The translations under genes were made by a program, and so were the position numbers. This document shows, piece by piece, positions 46,637 through 58,197 of a stretch of 64,000 nt of DNA. Location of the stretch: contig JAECYW010000001.1 of NCBI GenBank assembly GCA_023014335.1, forward strand, positions 1-64,000, read 5' to 3'. Position 1 is the first letter of the stretch. Every line of letters begins with the position of its first letter. Origin of the DNA: Galerina marginata. Its lineage: Eukaryota > Basidiomycota > Agaricomycetes > Agaricales > Galerinaceae. The notes under the pieces were generated by a model that made no database searches, had not been told where the DNA came from, and saw nothing but the letters and a program-made list of their open reading frames with translations.

Positions 46637-48751
46637 TCACAGCAACTTGACATAGGACGCCGGGAACAGCCCCTTCTTCCCATTGACTTCTCCAGTCCAC
46701 CTGTCAAACATGCGTCAGGAATTAATTATTTCGGGATCGCCAGCGAGCACGATGCGGAAAGGAAAAAGGAAACACAGGCGCGATGTCGTAAGTAGACGTG
46801 ATGCTGCGTCAAAGGTGTAATGAAAGCCACCAGGCCATAGATAGATAGACGCAAATAGGATGGGCCAAGTAAGAAGTTTGGGAGATCAGAAACGGAAACA
46901 GGCAGGGAAGACACCGGGAAGAAAGGGATTTTAAAACGAGGAGATCTGGAACGGGAAGCACCGAAGTGCCTTCCCTTCCCTTCCCATCCAAACTGGACAG
47001 GATATAGGAGGTGGAGTGGGATATAAAAGGCCTCGAAGAAAACGAAATGCATGAAACGAAATGGGACCCACCAATCGTCTGACGTCCTCTCCACTACCAG
47101 AACATGCCCCCCTTCCGATATCTTCAGATCGCCCGCTTCCTGCCAGTGCACATGCAATTGAGCCAACCGTATCACAATGCGCCGAATGCCGGAATCAACG
47201 TACCCCCGAGTCATAATCGTAGAGCACTTCAGCCCATTCGCCCGCTGCTTCCTCTTCTTGCTCCTCTTCTTGCTCGGGTTCTTCGTGTTGTTGGTACCGC
47301 GGAGCTGGGGGCGGCGGTGCAGGTTCGGGCGTTGGGGACTTTGCTGAACTGGACCCCGTCGACGCAACCCGTCTTGACGGCGGCGGCCCAAAATTATTCT
47401 GCCGCGGCGCAAACGCAGGAGGCACGACGACGGCCGGCGGCGATGTCGGTTTGGAGCGCAGAGACCCTAGGAAACCTTTGGTGGAGGACATGTCGACTGA
47501 TTCGCCAAATTTCTAAAGTATAAAAAAAGAACGTTAGCGCGAATCCGGGACAGAGACGATTTACCCGGCCGTGTGAGGAAAAGAATGAAGGGGACATGAT
47601 GACGACATGATACCATCAGTGGACGACGGAAGAGAATCATATTATTGTGATTTCGAACTTCGAATTCTAGAGAAAATCCACGATGAAAAGGGCAAGGGGA
47701 CGAGGATAAATCCGAAGAGCGGACAAAAAAAGCGACGGGTAATCGTTTTCGAGTTGTATGTGGTTTTGACCATACAGAAACTGGGACTCACTTTTACAGA
47801 GACTAGGCCATGAGAGGGCTTTTCCGCGATAGGCGGCCCTGCACCAGCGGAGGACGAGGAGGACGCGGAGTGGTTATTTCTGAACGCCATGGAGGCAGCG
47901 GCGACCCGGCCTGCCACGCTTGGGACCTCGTTATCGGATGCCTGGCGGGTTGGTCATGCGAAACGTGAATTCGGATTTGGATGCCGGTGTCGAAATTCGA
48001 TGCAGGTTCAGATTTCAGTTCCGAGGAGACGGAAAGGGTGCAAGCCAACGAGGATCCAGGAGACCAAAAGACAACAGGAAAAGCAATGGAGATGCATCAG
48101 AAACAGGCTCAACGGGAGGAGAACCCACAACAAAGGTGATCCAGACTACATATCCAGGATACATATCTCAGTCTGTCTCCGCCGCGTCTGATTGAATCAC
48201 GACGTGATGCGAGAGGAGTGGGAGGGGCCCGGATACGATTATGTATCATATCATATCAAGGCCTGGATTCAGAATTCGTTGCGATACTCACCCCAGCACC
48301 TGCACTTGCACCACTACCACCAGCACCACCCCCACCACCCACGTTCCGCGCGTTGGCGACCTGCCTCAGCCCTGCAGACATGAACTTGGCGGTCGCTTCC
48401 GGGTTGGCCGTCATTGCCCGACCAACTGCAGAGACTGCTGCGCCTTGGGCCGTCGAGGCGGGCGCAGGCCCTTCGGTGTGCACAGCATCGCTATCGCCAT
48501 GAAGATTGGCAAAGATCTCAGGCCGCGATGAGAAGTATCTACATAGACAAGCACAAGCGCAGAAATTGATTCAAATGTCAGCATACGACACCACCATGAA
48601 TCAGATCACAAGGCCAGACGACGCAGGGGAACATGCGTCGATCATGACGGACTCGGAGATCCAACCCGTGAATTCGTATAAAAGGGACTCACTCATCAAG
48701 TAACGAGAAAAACGCGTCTTTCTCATGCGGCTGTAGACTGGAGAAGACCAT
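46637..48751 (-). CDS. SH3-domain adaptor protein
   Basis: Six exons (48693-48751, 48292-48538, 47792-47926, 47204-47512, 47072-47139, 46637-46700) encode 293 residues. The start MVFSSLQPHEKDAFFSLLDE is an amphipathic helix, followed by YFSSRPEIFANL. A Gly/Ala/Ser-rich linker, a proline-rich stretch (SPTPEPAPPPPAPR) and an acidic Glu run come next. The C-terminal SH3 domain reads AEVLYDYDSG, AGDLKISEGG, SDDWWTGE and GLFPASYVKLL and ends the protein. The ALYDY-like and GLFPxxYV motifs are diagnostic. SH3 proteins of this layout (Lsb/Pin3-like) bind proline-rich partners such as the WASP homologue Las17 in actin patches; that link is inferred from the architecture only. All splice phases close. 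Confidence 0.85.
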
Positions 48752-49620
48752 CCGCTTTCCGGTATGTGTGGTGTTGGTACTGGGCAAACTGTGAGAGATG
48801 GCTGATCAAGATAAAGACAGATTGACGCCGTGTGATATCTCTACTTGCCCGCCCGCGTCTAATTTGGGCTTCCCGTCATCTTCTCGATCATTTCATTACT
48901 TGCTCGAGCCTTCATACAATTAGTCAAGGAGAGAAAACGCCAAGGACTTATAAATTTTGAGAAAGTTCCATGGCAACCAGTGGGCAAGGAAAAGGACATA
49001 AAGATGACAAAAAATCATTTCTTATAAGTAAGTACTCAACCATACATTAATGGGCTACACGATCAATTCACAATCACATTTCCAGAGACAAGGAGAGAGG
49101 AGAAGAAATAGAATGGGATGGCACACGCCATACAAGCAGGCGAGCATTGGAATGTGAGCCAACAAATTAACCACATTTGCGCCGAGCATCGATTTTTGGG
49201 CATCGTGGAAAAGAAAAAGAATAAAACAGGGAAGGAAAAGAAGCTAGGAGATACTGGAACCACTCTTCTGGGTCTTCAATAATAACATAACCAGCAAATA
49301 AACAGCAAGAGCAGGCGGTTACGGCCGTCGTCGTCGATGCCATCGTGGAAGGAGGGCACGGGGGTACAGAGGAGGCGCGGAGAGGAAATAAACCATTGGA
49401 TGGAAGCAATACGGTAAGTTACAATATTGGATTTCGTCGGATTGTTCGTTCTTTCATTATGCCAGGGCGGCGCACGAATCAAGCAAAGAGTGGATCGGGT
49501 GTGAGTGCAGGATCGGGTACAGGTATGGCTGAAACGGATTGATGAGTGCGGTATGGAGGTTCAGTTCGATGAATGTGTCGTGTCATATCGTGTCGTGTCG
49601 CCTGACGCTCTTTTAAAATT
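48752..49620. other. Intergenic, no gene recognised
   Basis: Promoter of the SH3 gene and 3' flank of the SS18-like gene. The 49000-49320 part is AT-rich, as expected of a 3' untranslated region. Confidence 0.45.
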
Positions 49621-52600
49621 CTAGCCATTCCAATTAAATAGCTCGAAATCGTTCGGCATGCCCATGCTCATCCCCATTCCCATTCCTAGCATTGAGTCCG
49701 TTGACGACGGGTCGAGCGACGACATCGACATACCCTGCTGCTGCTGGGGCACAGGCGTGGCACTCATATGTCTTGGGTGATCACTCGTCACAGGAGATGG
49801 CGCGAACGGGTACCCGCCACCACCACCGCCCTGGCCTTGTTGCGGCCCAGGCGTCCCCCAGTTCTGGGTTTGGTTCTGGCTGTTTGTAGGCGACGGCGCG
49901 TTCACACCAATTCCGCCGGTACCTCCAATAAATGGCGTTCCAGAAGCACTACCTGGCGGCGACATGCCATACTGCTGCTCCCGTTGTTGTTGGAGTTGCT
50001 GTTGCTGTTGCTCCCGGTCCCGTTGCTGTTGCTGCACCATCATTTGCTGCTGAACAGGATTCATCATGCCCTGGCCCTGCCCAAACGCCGGGCTCTGCGA
50101 CGCCATCGCGCGCATTGCCTGCCCCTGCTGCTGCTGCATTAGCATCCGCTGGTAGTCTGACTGGGACTGTGGCTGGGAGCCGCCCGGTCCACCCATTCCG
50201 CGGGGTGTCATTGGCGACGGTGCACCGCCATCCGACGGCGAGCGTGTACTCCGTGCTATGCCCGGTATCGCCGAACCCGAATTTGACCGCATTGATGAAG
50301 AAGGACCAGCAATAGCTTGAGAGGTTTGGCCAGAGGAAGGCCCTCCGCCAAAACCAGCATCTGAAGCAGACATCGGTGAGCCAGCATGGGTTGGCGATGA
50401 CGAAGATCCGCCCATTTGACCTTGAGCTTGCTGTTGTTGCCGCATTCGCTCTTGCAGCATCTGTTGGTTGAGCATCATCGACACATTGCCCGAGCCCATG
50501 CCGCCCATCCCACCAGGACCACCACCACCCATTCCCCCACCTCCAGGACCGCCACCTGCTCCTGGGTTCATTCCTGGGTTCATACCGGCAGGACCGCCCC
50601 CAGGACCCATGCCCGCCTGGCGCTGTTGGTGCAGTAACATAAGCTGCCGTTGCTGCTGCTGTGACGTCAGGTTCACTGATCCTCCGCCGCCGCCAACACC
50701 ACCACTGCCGCCACTACCGCCGCCCATGCCCATGCCCATACCACCGCCCATACCACCGCCGCCCTGCATGCTCAACAACCGCGGATCCATACTGCCCACA
50801 CCACCCATACCCATGTTCACCCCTCCTCCGCCACCCGCGCTGCCTCCACCCATACCACCGCCGCCCATGCCCATACCACCCATCCCCTGCATGTTCCCAA
50901 ACATCTGCCCCTGCGCGTTCTGCTGGTGCTGAATAGGGGAAACTGGGCTGCCCCCGCTCATGCCCATCCCGCTCGGCCCATTGCCCATGAAGCCTCCAGC
51001 ACCCGAGCCGCCTTGCTGCTGCTGCTGTTGGTGCTGTTGGAGTTGCATTTGTTGCTGCGGTGTCAGGCCCATACCGCCGGCTGCCGCCATTTGCTGCATC
51101 GTGTTTGGCAGGGAAGCGGAGGAAGAGCTGGAGGCGGAGGCGCGGTTCATGGCTGCCATTTGGTTTTGCTGGTGTTGGAGCTGGGAGTTCTGCTGCTGTT
51201 GTTGCATTTGCTCTTGCTTGGCCTGGAACATGGCCTGTGAGAGGAATGACGATAATCAGCACAAGGAGAAACGTCAGAAAAAGAGAGAATCAAATCCAAA
51301 TCAAATTAATCGGCGAAGAACAACACGGAAAGGAGGAGACAGCGACAAAAGGAAAGAGAGACCCACCCTCGCACTGAAAAGCCTTTGCATCTGCATTTGC
51401 ATCGGCATATTCTCGAACCCGGGCACATTTTGCAACAAATACCGCATTAGTGGGTGGTCCGGCGAGTTTAGGATCTGGAAAGCCTGTTGCATCTGCGCCT
51501 GATTTATCCCGCCTCCACCCCCTTGTCCTTGACCCCCTTGTGATGGACCAGGTCCTCCAGACGCCATTGACCCCGGTGCGTTACTCCCGCTTCCACCAGG
51601 CATTCCACCAGGCATTCCACCCCGACCCATAGGGCCTGTACTTCCGCCTGACGGACCAAGGTCGCCCAACATCCCCATACTTGCAGCATTTTGGCGCATC
51701 ATCCCGCCCATATTTCCGCCTCTCTGTCCCATACCACCTCCAGCACCAGGAGTCATGCCCATATTCCGCATCGCCGGACGGACGGACCCGAAATGATCGA
51801 TCGAGTCCATGCCCCCATTGCTCATGCCGTTGGAGGGTGTGCCGCCTATCTGGCCCTGCATCCCTTGCCCTTGGTTTTGAAGCATCGGATTCGGGCCATG
51901 CATTTGTTGTGTGCGCGGTCCAGCCATTCCAGGTGCTCCCATTCCTTGCACACCTCCCATGCTCCCCATACCTTGCATCCCCATTCCGCCCATGCCCTGC
52001 CCACCCATCCCACTCATCTGTCCCCCCATCTGCCCTTGCATGCCACCCATGCCACCCATGCCACCCATACCGCCCATGCCCTGTTGTTGCATCTGCGCCA
52101 TCCGTATCTGGTCCCTCCTCGCCCGCTCCCTCGCCGCCGCAGCCATCTGCGCTTCCGTCGGGTTGATCCCAATGTTGGGCAGGTTCAGCTGCTGTTGACT
52201 TTGATGCTGCTGCTGCTGCATCTGGTTGAGCTGTTGGTTTTGGCTCTGGGACTGATTCTGGGACGAGCTGGAGAGGTTCTGAGATGAATTGGACAAGTTC
52301 TGCGGTTGGTTTTGGGACGGATTTTGGGAGTGGTTCATCTGGGATTGTGATGAATTTTGGTTCTGCGACTGATTATGGTTCTGGCCCTGGTTTTGCGAGG
52401 CGTTGAGCTGGTTTTGTTGGGATTGGGATTGCGGCTGGAGTTGTTGAGAAGCATTGAAGTGCCCTTGTAGCTGCTGGTGTAGCTGTTGCTGCGATTGGGA
52501 TTGTGGCTGGCCTTGGGACGAGTCAGAAGGCGACGAAGACGGCTGTTGCGATGGCTGTCGTTCCTGCCGCTGGGGAGAAACAGATTGATGTTGTCCCTGT

Positions 52601-55118
52601 CGGGCCTGAGGCGAGTGCGAATGCTGCTGTTGGCGCGTCGTCGAGCTTGGAGACGCCCGAGACGAAGACGAGGACGGTCGTGGCGGCTGGTTCTGCTGCT
52701 GCTGCTGATGGGCTTGTTGCAATTGCTGGGCTTGCTGTTGCTGCTGTTGCTGAGCCTGTGGAGACAACTGTTGTTGCTGACCCGGTTGTTGCTGGTGTTG
52801 CTGAGACCCATGCATACCATTAACAGAACCACCCATCGGAACTGAAAACTGTGTGGGACCGTTGACGTTTGCATTCGTGCCATTGACCATCGAAGTCGAT
52901 GAAGACGACGAAGACGACGAAATAGCCATGGGCGCAGGTACCGAGGGTGGAGGAGGCATCATGCCCATGCTGGTCGGTGTCGACGGTGGTTCGCCGATAG
53001 AACTCGCAGATGACACTTTATTCTCGCCAGTATCCCTCCTCTTGAACATCGACGAATCAGCGGACGGCAGGACGTCGTCTGAAGGCCGTTCGCGCTTGAG
53101 TGCGTTTGTTCCCTGCTGCTGGGGCTGCGTAGGCGTCCCAGGCGTCGTCGTCGTCCCCGTTCCAGTACCAACGCCGCCTCCGAGACCCATTTCCCTCCTC
53201 TTCATGAGCTCTTTCGCGAAGATTCCAGGTAGCGCGGCGTAAATACGTTTTATCCGCTCAACACTCCCTCCGTCGTTGACGAGAAACGTGGGCGGCTCCA
53301 TTATTGGAGGGTTCGCAGTCGTGTTGGCATTCGGGTTACCCTGCTGTTGTTGAGGTCGGTCGGCGTGGGATGCGAGCCAGGTGAGATTTGATTGGAGGCG
53401 GTTTGCGTATCTAGAGGGAAAGAGATGAGGTGTGCAAATTTAAGGACAAATGGTAATTGTAGAAAGGGGGTTAAATTGAACATATGAATGGAATGATGAA
53501 AGGGACGGCACTTACTGCTGGAACCGCGGGTCTACGTTGGGAACGCCTTTGCTTTGGAATAGCATACACATCCTGAAGAGATAAGACGAGGTTAGTTGGT
53601 TGTTTCCTCGCTGGAGCGTGAAAAAAGGGGAAGATAAAAAAACCTCCAAGGTATAGAAATGAAAGGGGGAAAAATAGAGTAAAGATGGGAAATTAGGACC
53701 CGGCGAAAAAGCGGTAATCGCAGAAAAAGAGGGGAATGAGGAAGAGAAAAGAGCACATACTTCAATAATTCCACATTGAGCTCCAATATAGAAACAACCT
53801 TAGGGTCCTGCATCGCCGTAGCTGCCGCATTGACTGCATTTGCGTTGGCCGAATTGGCGGCGTTCATCGCACCCATATTAGGATTCGTAGGCGGTATTGT
53901 GGGGGTCATCGACAAACCGGCGTTTGACCCGTCGCTGGCCGCGGAAGAAGAGGAAGGCGGAGGGGGTAGGGCAGAGCCCGCTGGGGGTGTTGGTGTTGGT
54001 GCATGGTTGTTGGTGTTGGGGTTTTGTATTGATGTTGACGCGGATAGTGACGGATTCGAAGAGGAGTTCATATGTGAATTTGAGTGCTGTAGTTGAGGAT
54101 GAAGATTCGTATGAGGCTGAGAACTCGACTTGGGTAGGTTTGGATGTGGATGTGGATTTGGGTTTGAGCTCGAACTCGACTCCGGCGGTATTGACGACGA
54201 CGACGCCAATGTCAGCGACGATGAAGCTGAATCTCCAGGCTCTCCGCCTTCTGCTGACATAGGCATCTCCAGCCCCTTCTCCATGCCCATGGCCAAATCT
54301 GAATCCCCTGTAAACGTGAAATCTGCATCAGCCATCTCTGTGTCCGCGCTTGGATTTTCTGACGACAGTTGAGGTTCCGAGGTAGACGTGGGCTTGCTAC
54401 TGCTAGCTTCTTGCTCTCGAGAGTCTTGGTCTTCCCCCTGTTGCTGATCCTGCTCCGGTTCTAGTTCCAGCTCCTCGTCCTGATCGGGCGGCGGCGACAA
54501 CTCAGAAAGTGGTGTTGAGACGCGCGATTCGTCCTCCTTCTCCACACGCGTTGGGCTCGGATTCGGGTTCGGATTCGGGGTAGACGCCAAATTCAATTCA
54601 ACAGAAGGCACTGCACCCACGCCCGCAGAAGAACCGGCAGCAGGTTCGTCCTCGTCCTCCTCTTCTTCCTCCTCCCTTTGTGGGATCTCCAGGGGGGCTT
54701 CCTTCTCCTCCGCAAGCGGGTTCGGCGGATTGCTGCTCGAGTCCAGGTCCGGTACGGGCGATAATGATGAGCTACGGTCGCGGTCGTGTGTGGGCGATGT
54801 CGAGGTAGCTTCTGTCGGACTCGGTGGTGAGTCTGACGGTGGCTGCGCGGTGGGGTCTTCGCCTTGATCCTCGTTGGCGCCTTTGCTGTCGAAGTCCAGG
54901 TCTACAGGAGCGGAGCTGTCGTCCCCGTCACGGCCTTTGTCGCTGTTAAGCACGACGAGCTCTGAATCGGAGATGCCGACGTCTTGTATTTGGTATGCGT
55001 GGTGGTCGAGGTGATGGCTACCATTGACGTCTGAATCGTCCCATGCGATGTGGTCGAGGTGGTGGTGGTGGTCCGCGGCCGACTTGGTGTTCGGCGAGCG
55101 GTGGTCTAGACGAATCAT
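49621..55118 (-). CDS. SS18-like (SSXT-domain) Gln/Met/Gly-rich protein, candidate SWI/SNF coactivator
   Basis: Exons 53761-55118, 53516-53572, 51367-53410 and 49621-51234 total 5073 bases, exactly 1691 codons. Residues 1-440 are acidic and Ser/Pro-rich. A conserved helical block of about 60 residues follows: ILELNVELLK, MCMLFQSKG, QQYANRLQSNLTWLASHAD. It matches the SSXT/SNH pattern (E-x-N-x-L-L ... Q-x-Y-x-x-x-L-x-x-N-L-x-x-L-A-x-x-A-D) of SS18 and plant GIF proteins, which join SWI/SNF remodellers. The next 1200 residues are dominated by Gln, then Met-Gly repeats, as in SS18. A second ordered island is DHPLMRYLLQNVPGFENMP. It is probably nuclear. The 1690-residue length and the long acidic N-terminus are unusual, because SS18 has this domain at its start. 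I call the domain by pattern only. Confidence 0.72.
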
Positions 55119-55710
55119 AAGCCCCCTGTGCGACGACGGGATGGCGAATTCGTTTTTTTGCGGAGGGCGCTGGCGCTGGGAGAATCAGAATCACAGAATG
55201 GCAGTGTAACCACCCAGACACGAGATCAGCGGAGTCTTAATTCTCCGTCAACAAACTCCCCACTGCTTCAATTCCTTATAATGGCCCTACGGGCAACACC
55301 TGGACTCTGACAGACACAACACAAACCTGTTCATGCTGCTCTACTTTCTGTACCATCACAGTGTGATACAGTCTGACTCCCACATCACAATTCGAGCCAA
55401 GAACCAGTCAGTTTTGGGCCAAAAAATGTTTTTGGGTCTTGTTTTGAAGATCGTGGATATGCAAATTAGGGGTGTCCACCGCGCCGTAACGCGTAACGGC
55501 GTACGGCCGTAAGGATACGGGTATCCTTACGGCGACGGTGCTGCCGTTGCCGTACCATAAGTCAGTTTTTCAAACGCTCGACGGTACGGCACAGTGAAAA
55601 AAATGACCGTCAACGGTTGGTCAATGGGCGTATTTACCGTACTGTACATATGGTGTAACTTTCTCGATTTTTAATCTAGAATTATGAACTTTTAATTGTT
55701 CGAAAGCTCT
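55119..55710. other. Intergenic; possible transposon-end sequence with a perfect hairpin
   Basis: Promoter side of the SS18-like gene, then from about 55460 a segment AGGGGTGTCCACC followed by repeated GTAACG/CGTACGG units. A perfect inverted repeat GTAAGGATAC-GG-GTATCCTTAC lies at about 55509-55530. Such G-rich starts with short subterminal repeats are common at hAT-type ends, but no matching partner end or 8-bp duplication was confirmed. Confidence 0.4.
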
Positions 55711-55712
55711 TA

Positions 55713-56597
55713 CAGCTGGTTTCAGAATTATGCGGAATCGCGAATTTTTTTTTTTGCTTGCTTGGTTTTGTTGACCTCAGCCCTCAGCCTATGCCGGATC
55801 ACGGGGTTTTCGGCATAACGCACCTGCCTTCGTCGTCCTTCCCATTTCTTGCTCACTCGGAGTCACCCCGCTGTCTCTCGCCGCACGCAACTATTTGATG
55901 TTGTAAATTTGTATGAATTAGATCCTTGAGAACTGCCTAACTCCTTTTACCATCAAGTATATGTTGTCGCTCAAAACACAACAGTTCAGATCAATACATA
56001 CATGTTCCTGCCTAGACATTAGCACCCCAGCTCACCATTTTTGAGAGAACAATACAGGATATCCAAGCCTTAAAGCAGGGCATAATTTATTCACAGTGCC
56101 AATAATTAATCTATAGAAGCATTCAAATTAATGATCAATACTTTAGTATGAGCTTGGTTCGAGCATTTGTTGAGCATTGCTGCCAAGAGTCCGAGCATAC
56201 ATAGCCACTCTTACCCTGGAGAAACAGTAAGTATAGTTAGGTATAAACTCACAAGTGTTTCTCGTTGACCACCTGCCACAAAAATGAGGAAGACTCAGTT
56301 GGGGGAAGTCCCAACCTTGCCCCAGCCATGGCGTCTGCAAGTAAGTATAATTGAGGAAATATTCAGGGTTTAAGTCCTCATAAGTGCTATACAACATGTA
56401 TTAAGATAAATAAATGCAATTGGGTAGCTGCGTGCGGCGAGAGACAGCGGAATAAGCCAAAGAACGACGAAGAGCGACGAAAGCGGGTGCGTTATGCCGA
56501 AAACCCCGTGATCCGGCATAGGCTGAGGGCTGAGGTCAACAAAACCAAGCAAGCAAAAAAAAAAATTCGCGATTCCGCATAATTCTGAAACCAGCTG
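55713..56597. mobile_element. MITE with long inverted repeats, TA target (Tc1/mariner-like)
   Basis: 885 bases. The arms at about 55713-55891 and 56428-56597 are inverted copies sharing CAGCTGGTTTCAGAATTATG, GGAATCGCGAA, a poly-T/poly-A tract, GACCTCAGCCCTCAGCCTA and GGATCACGGGGTTTTCGGCA. Both ends are bordered by TA (55711-55712 and 56598-56599), the target of Tc1/mariner elements. The 530-base centre has no transposase. Arms differ at several sites, so the copy is not new. Confidence 0.82.
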
Positions 56598-56599
56598 TA

Positions 56600-56906
56600 A
56601 AGGTTATTTTTCTGTAGAATTTCGAGAGGAAAGACCGGTTGAGACCGGTTAAAACCGTGTTTTGGTCGGTCTTGAAAATTCTGACTTTGACGAAGACCGA
56701 AGACCGGACCGCGGTCGCGGTCTTCATCGGTCGCGTCGGCCCTCACATCCCGAAGGGGCTGTGCAATTTATTTCCGAAAGGGACGGGGCCAGAGGCTATG
56801 CACATAATCGGACATTCAAATTTTGGTACAAAAATTGTCGGAGTTTGTGAAATCGTAGCGTATTAAGACCTGGACTTAAGAGTCCAGGCACTCGTTGACC
56901 TCTAAC
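56600..56906. other. Short spacer with GACCGG-rich inverted motifs
   Basis: Multiple GACCG/CGGTC motifs occur in both orientations at 56628-56735 (for example GACCGGTTGAGACCGG and GGACCGCGGTCGCGG), ending in CCCTCACATCCC. This looks like a subterminal transposon region, though no full element could be delimited. The promoter of the HNH gene would overlap it. Confidence 0.4.
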
Positions 56907-58197
56907 ATGCCTGAAGCCCTGCCGCGTCCTAATCCTTATGATCCAACTGTCAACACCGTTCTTCACTCTGCATACAACAAATGCCTTGTTCTCGAGGCAG
57001 GCCATGAACAAGTAGAAAAAATAGTTCCCCTTCAAGTCTTGGTCTGCGCACGATTTCTGGGGTACATGCTACTTAACGCACCTACAAACGATGGTCGTGA
57101 CGATTTTGCTTGGGAGATTTTTTGATGCTCCAGTAATAGCGCCATGCAGGAACTTGCACAGCTCTATAGCGATCACTTCCTCCGCGTTTGTAGGTCTAAA
57201 CCCGATGCACGTCGATGCCATCTCCTTTGCATACGAAATTCTCCCTACTAGTTCGCAGCAACAAAGGTCGCACACCTACCCCTAGAAGCCACCCATCTGC
57301 CCTCTCTTTTGACATTCAGAAGCAGGCGTTCAGCAAGTTCTTAGAAAAGACACCCAGCAAGCATGATGAGGCAAAAAAGAAGGTATGTACATATGCTCCC
57401 TTTCATATTTTATCGGACGCCCACTTCTTGAATAGGCGTTGCATCGTGATGGTTACCGCTGCATTCTCTCTGGAAAACTTGACTTTACTTCCGTCAACAC
57501 CAAACTTGTTGTACCAAAACCTGGCGAAAAAGAAACAGTAACAGAGGCTTCGCATATTTTTTATAAATCCACCAATGAAGATCTTGATGATGCAAAGAAG
57601 GTCTTTATGACATCTTCTCCACATCTGTTTTTTCTAATGTTGCTCTGCTTATATTACAGAAGGCCTACGCAGCCTCAGCTGAGTCAGCTCAAGCAGTTTT
57701 GTTTCAATTTGGCCGGATCAGGTGCATTGAAGAACTCAATGGGGAGAACATACATCGTCTGGAGAACATTCTCACTTTGGATGCTATTCTCCATAGACAT
57801 TTTGACAGTTTGGCAATTTGGCTTGAAAAACTAAATCCTGTAAGCCCATAGATGCTAAGAGTTAATTTGCATATGATGATCTATTGAACATAATGTTTTC
57901 TAGGATCCAGATTGCCATCGTTACAAGCTGGTGGCAATTCGACCTTCAATTATAGATGATGGGCTTGCTGATGAAATTGAATTGACAACTCCAGATGGTG
58001 TAGAATACCCTCTTCCTGATCCCCGCTACCTAGCTCTTCATGCTGCATGTGCATGAGTTGCACACCTTTCAGGTGCAGGTGAGTACATTGAAAAGGTACT
58101 TCGTGATATTGAGACTATTGGAGTTTTGGCCAGTGATGGTGGTTCAGATGTATTATACCATGCACTGGTACGCCACCAGGACATTGAGGCTTATTGA
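56907..58197 (+). pseudogene. HNH-endonuclease-domain protein, two premature stops
   Basis: Agaric-type HNH protein. Visible parts are NTVLHSAYNKCL; VCARFLGYMLLNAPTNDGR; SAMQELAQLYSDHFLRVC; KGRTPTPRSHPS; the HNH core ALHRDGYRCILSGKLD with EASHIF about 35 residues later; and a C-terminal block ending near DIEAY. Introns are at about 57180-57240, 57381-57435, 57601-57658 and 57841-57903, each with good GT..AG ends. Two in-frame TGA codons interrupt it: 57123-57125 (after WEIF) and 58054-58056 (in HAACA*VAHLSGAGEY, where family members have Arg). The second fits a CGA to TGA change. The HNH residues themselves are intact. The role of these fungal HNH proteins is not known. Confidence 0.78.

Noticed and set aside
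50416..50932. Long proline- and histidine-rich plus-strand frames in the 49.6-53.3 kb region
   Set aside because: They are antisense reflections of the Gln, Met and Gly codon repeats of the SS18-like gene and carry no independent motif or splice pattern.
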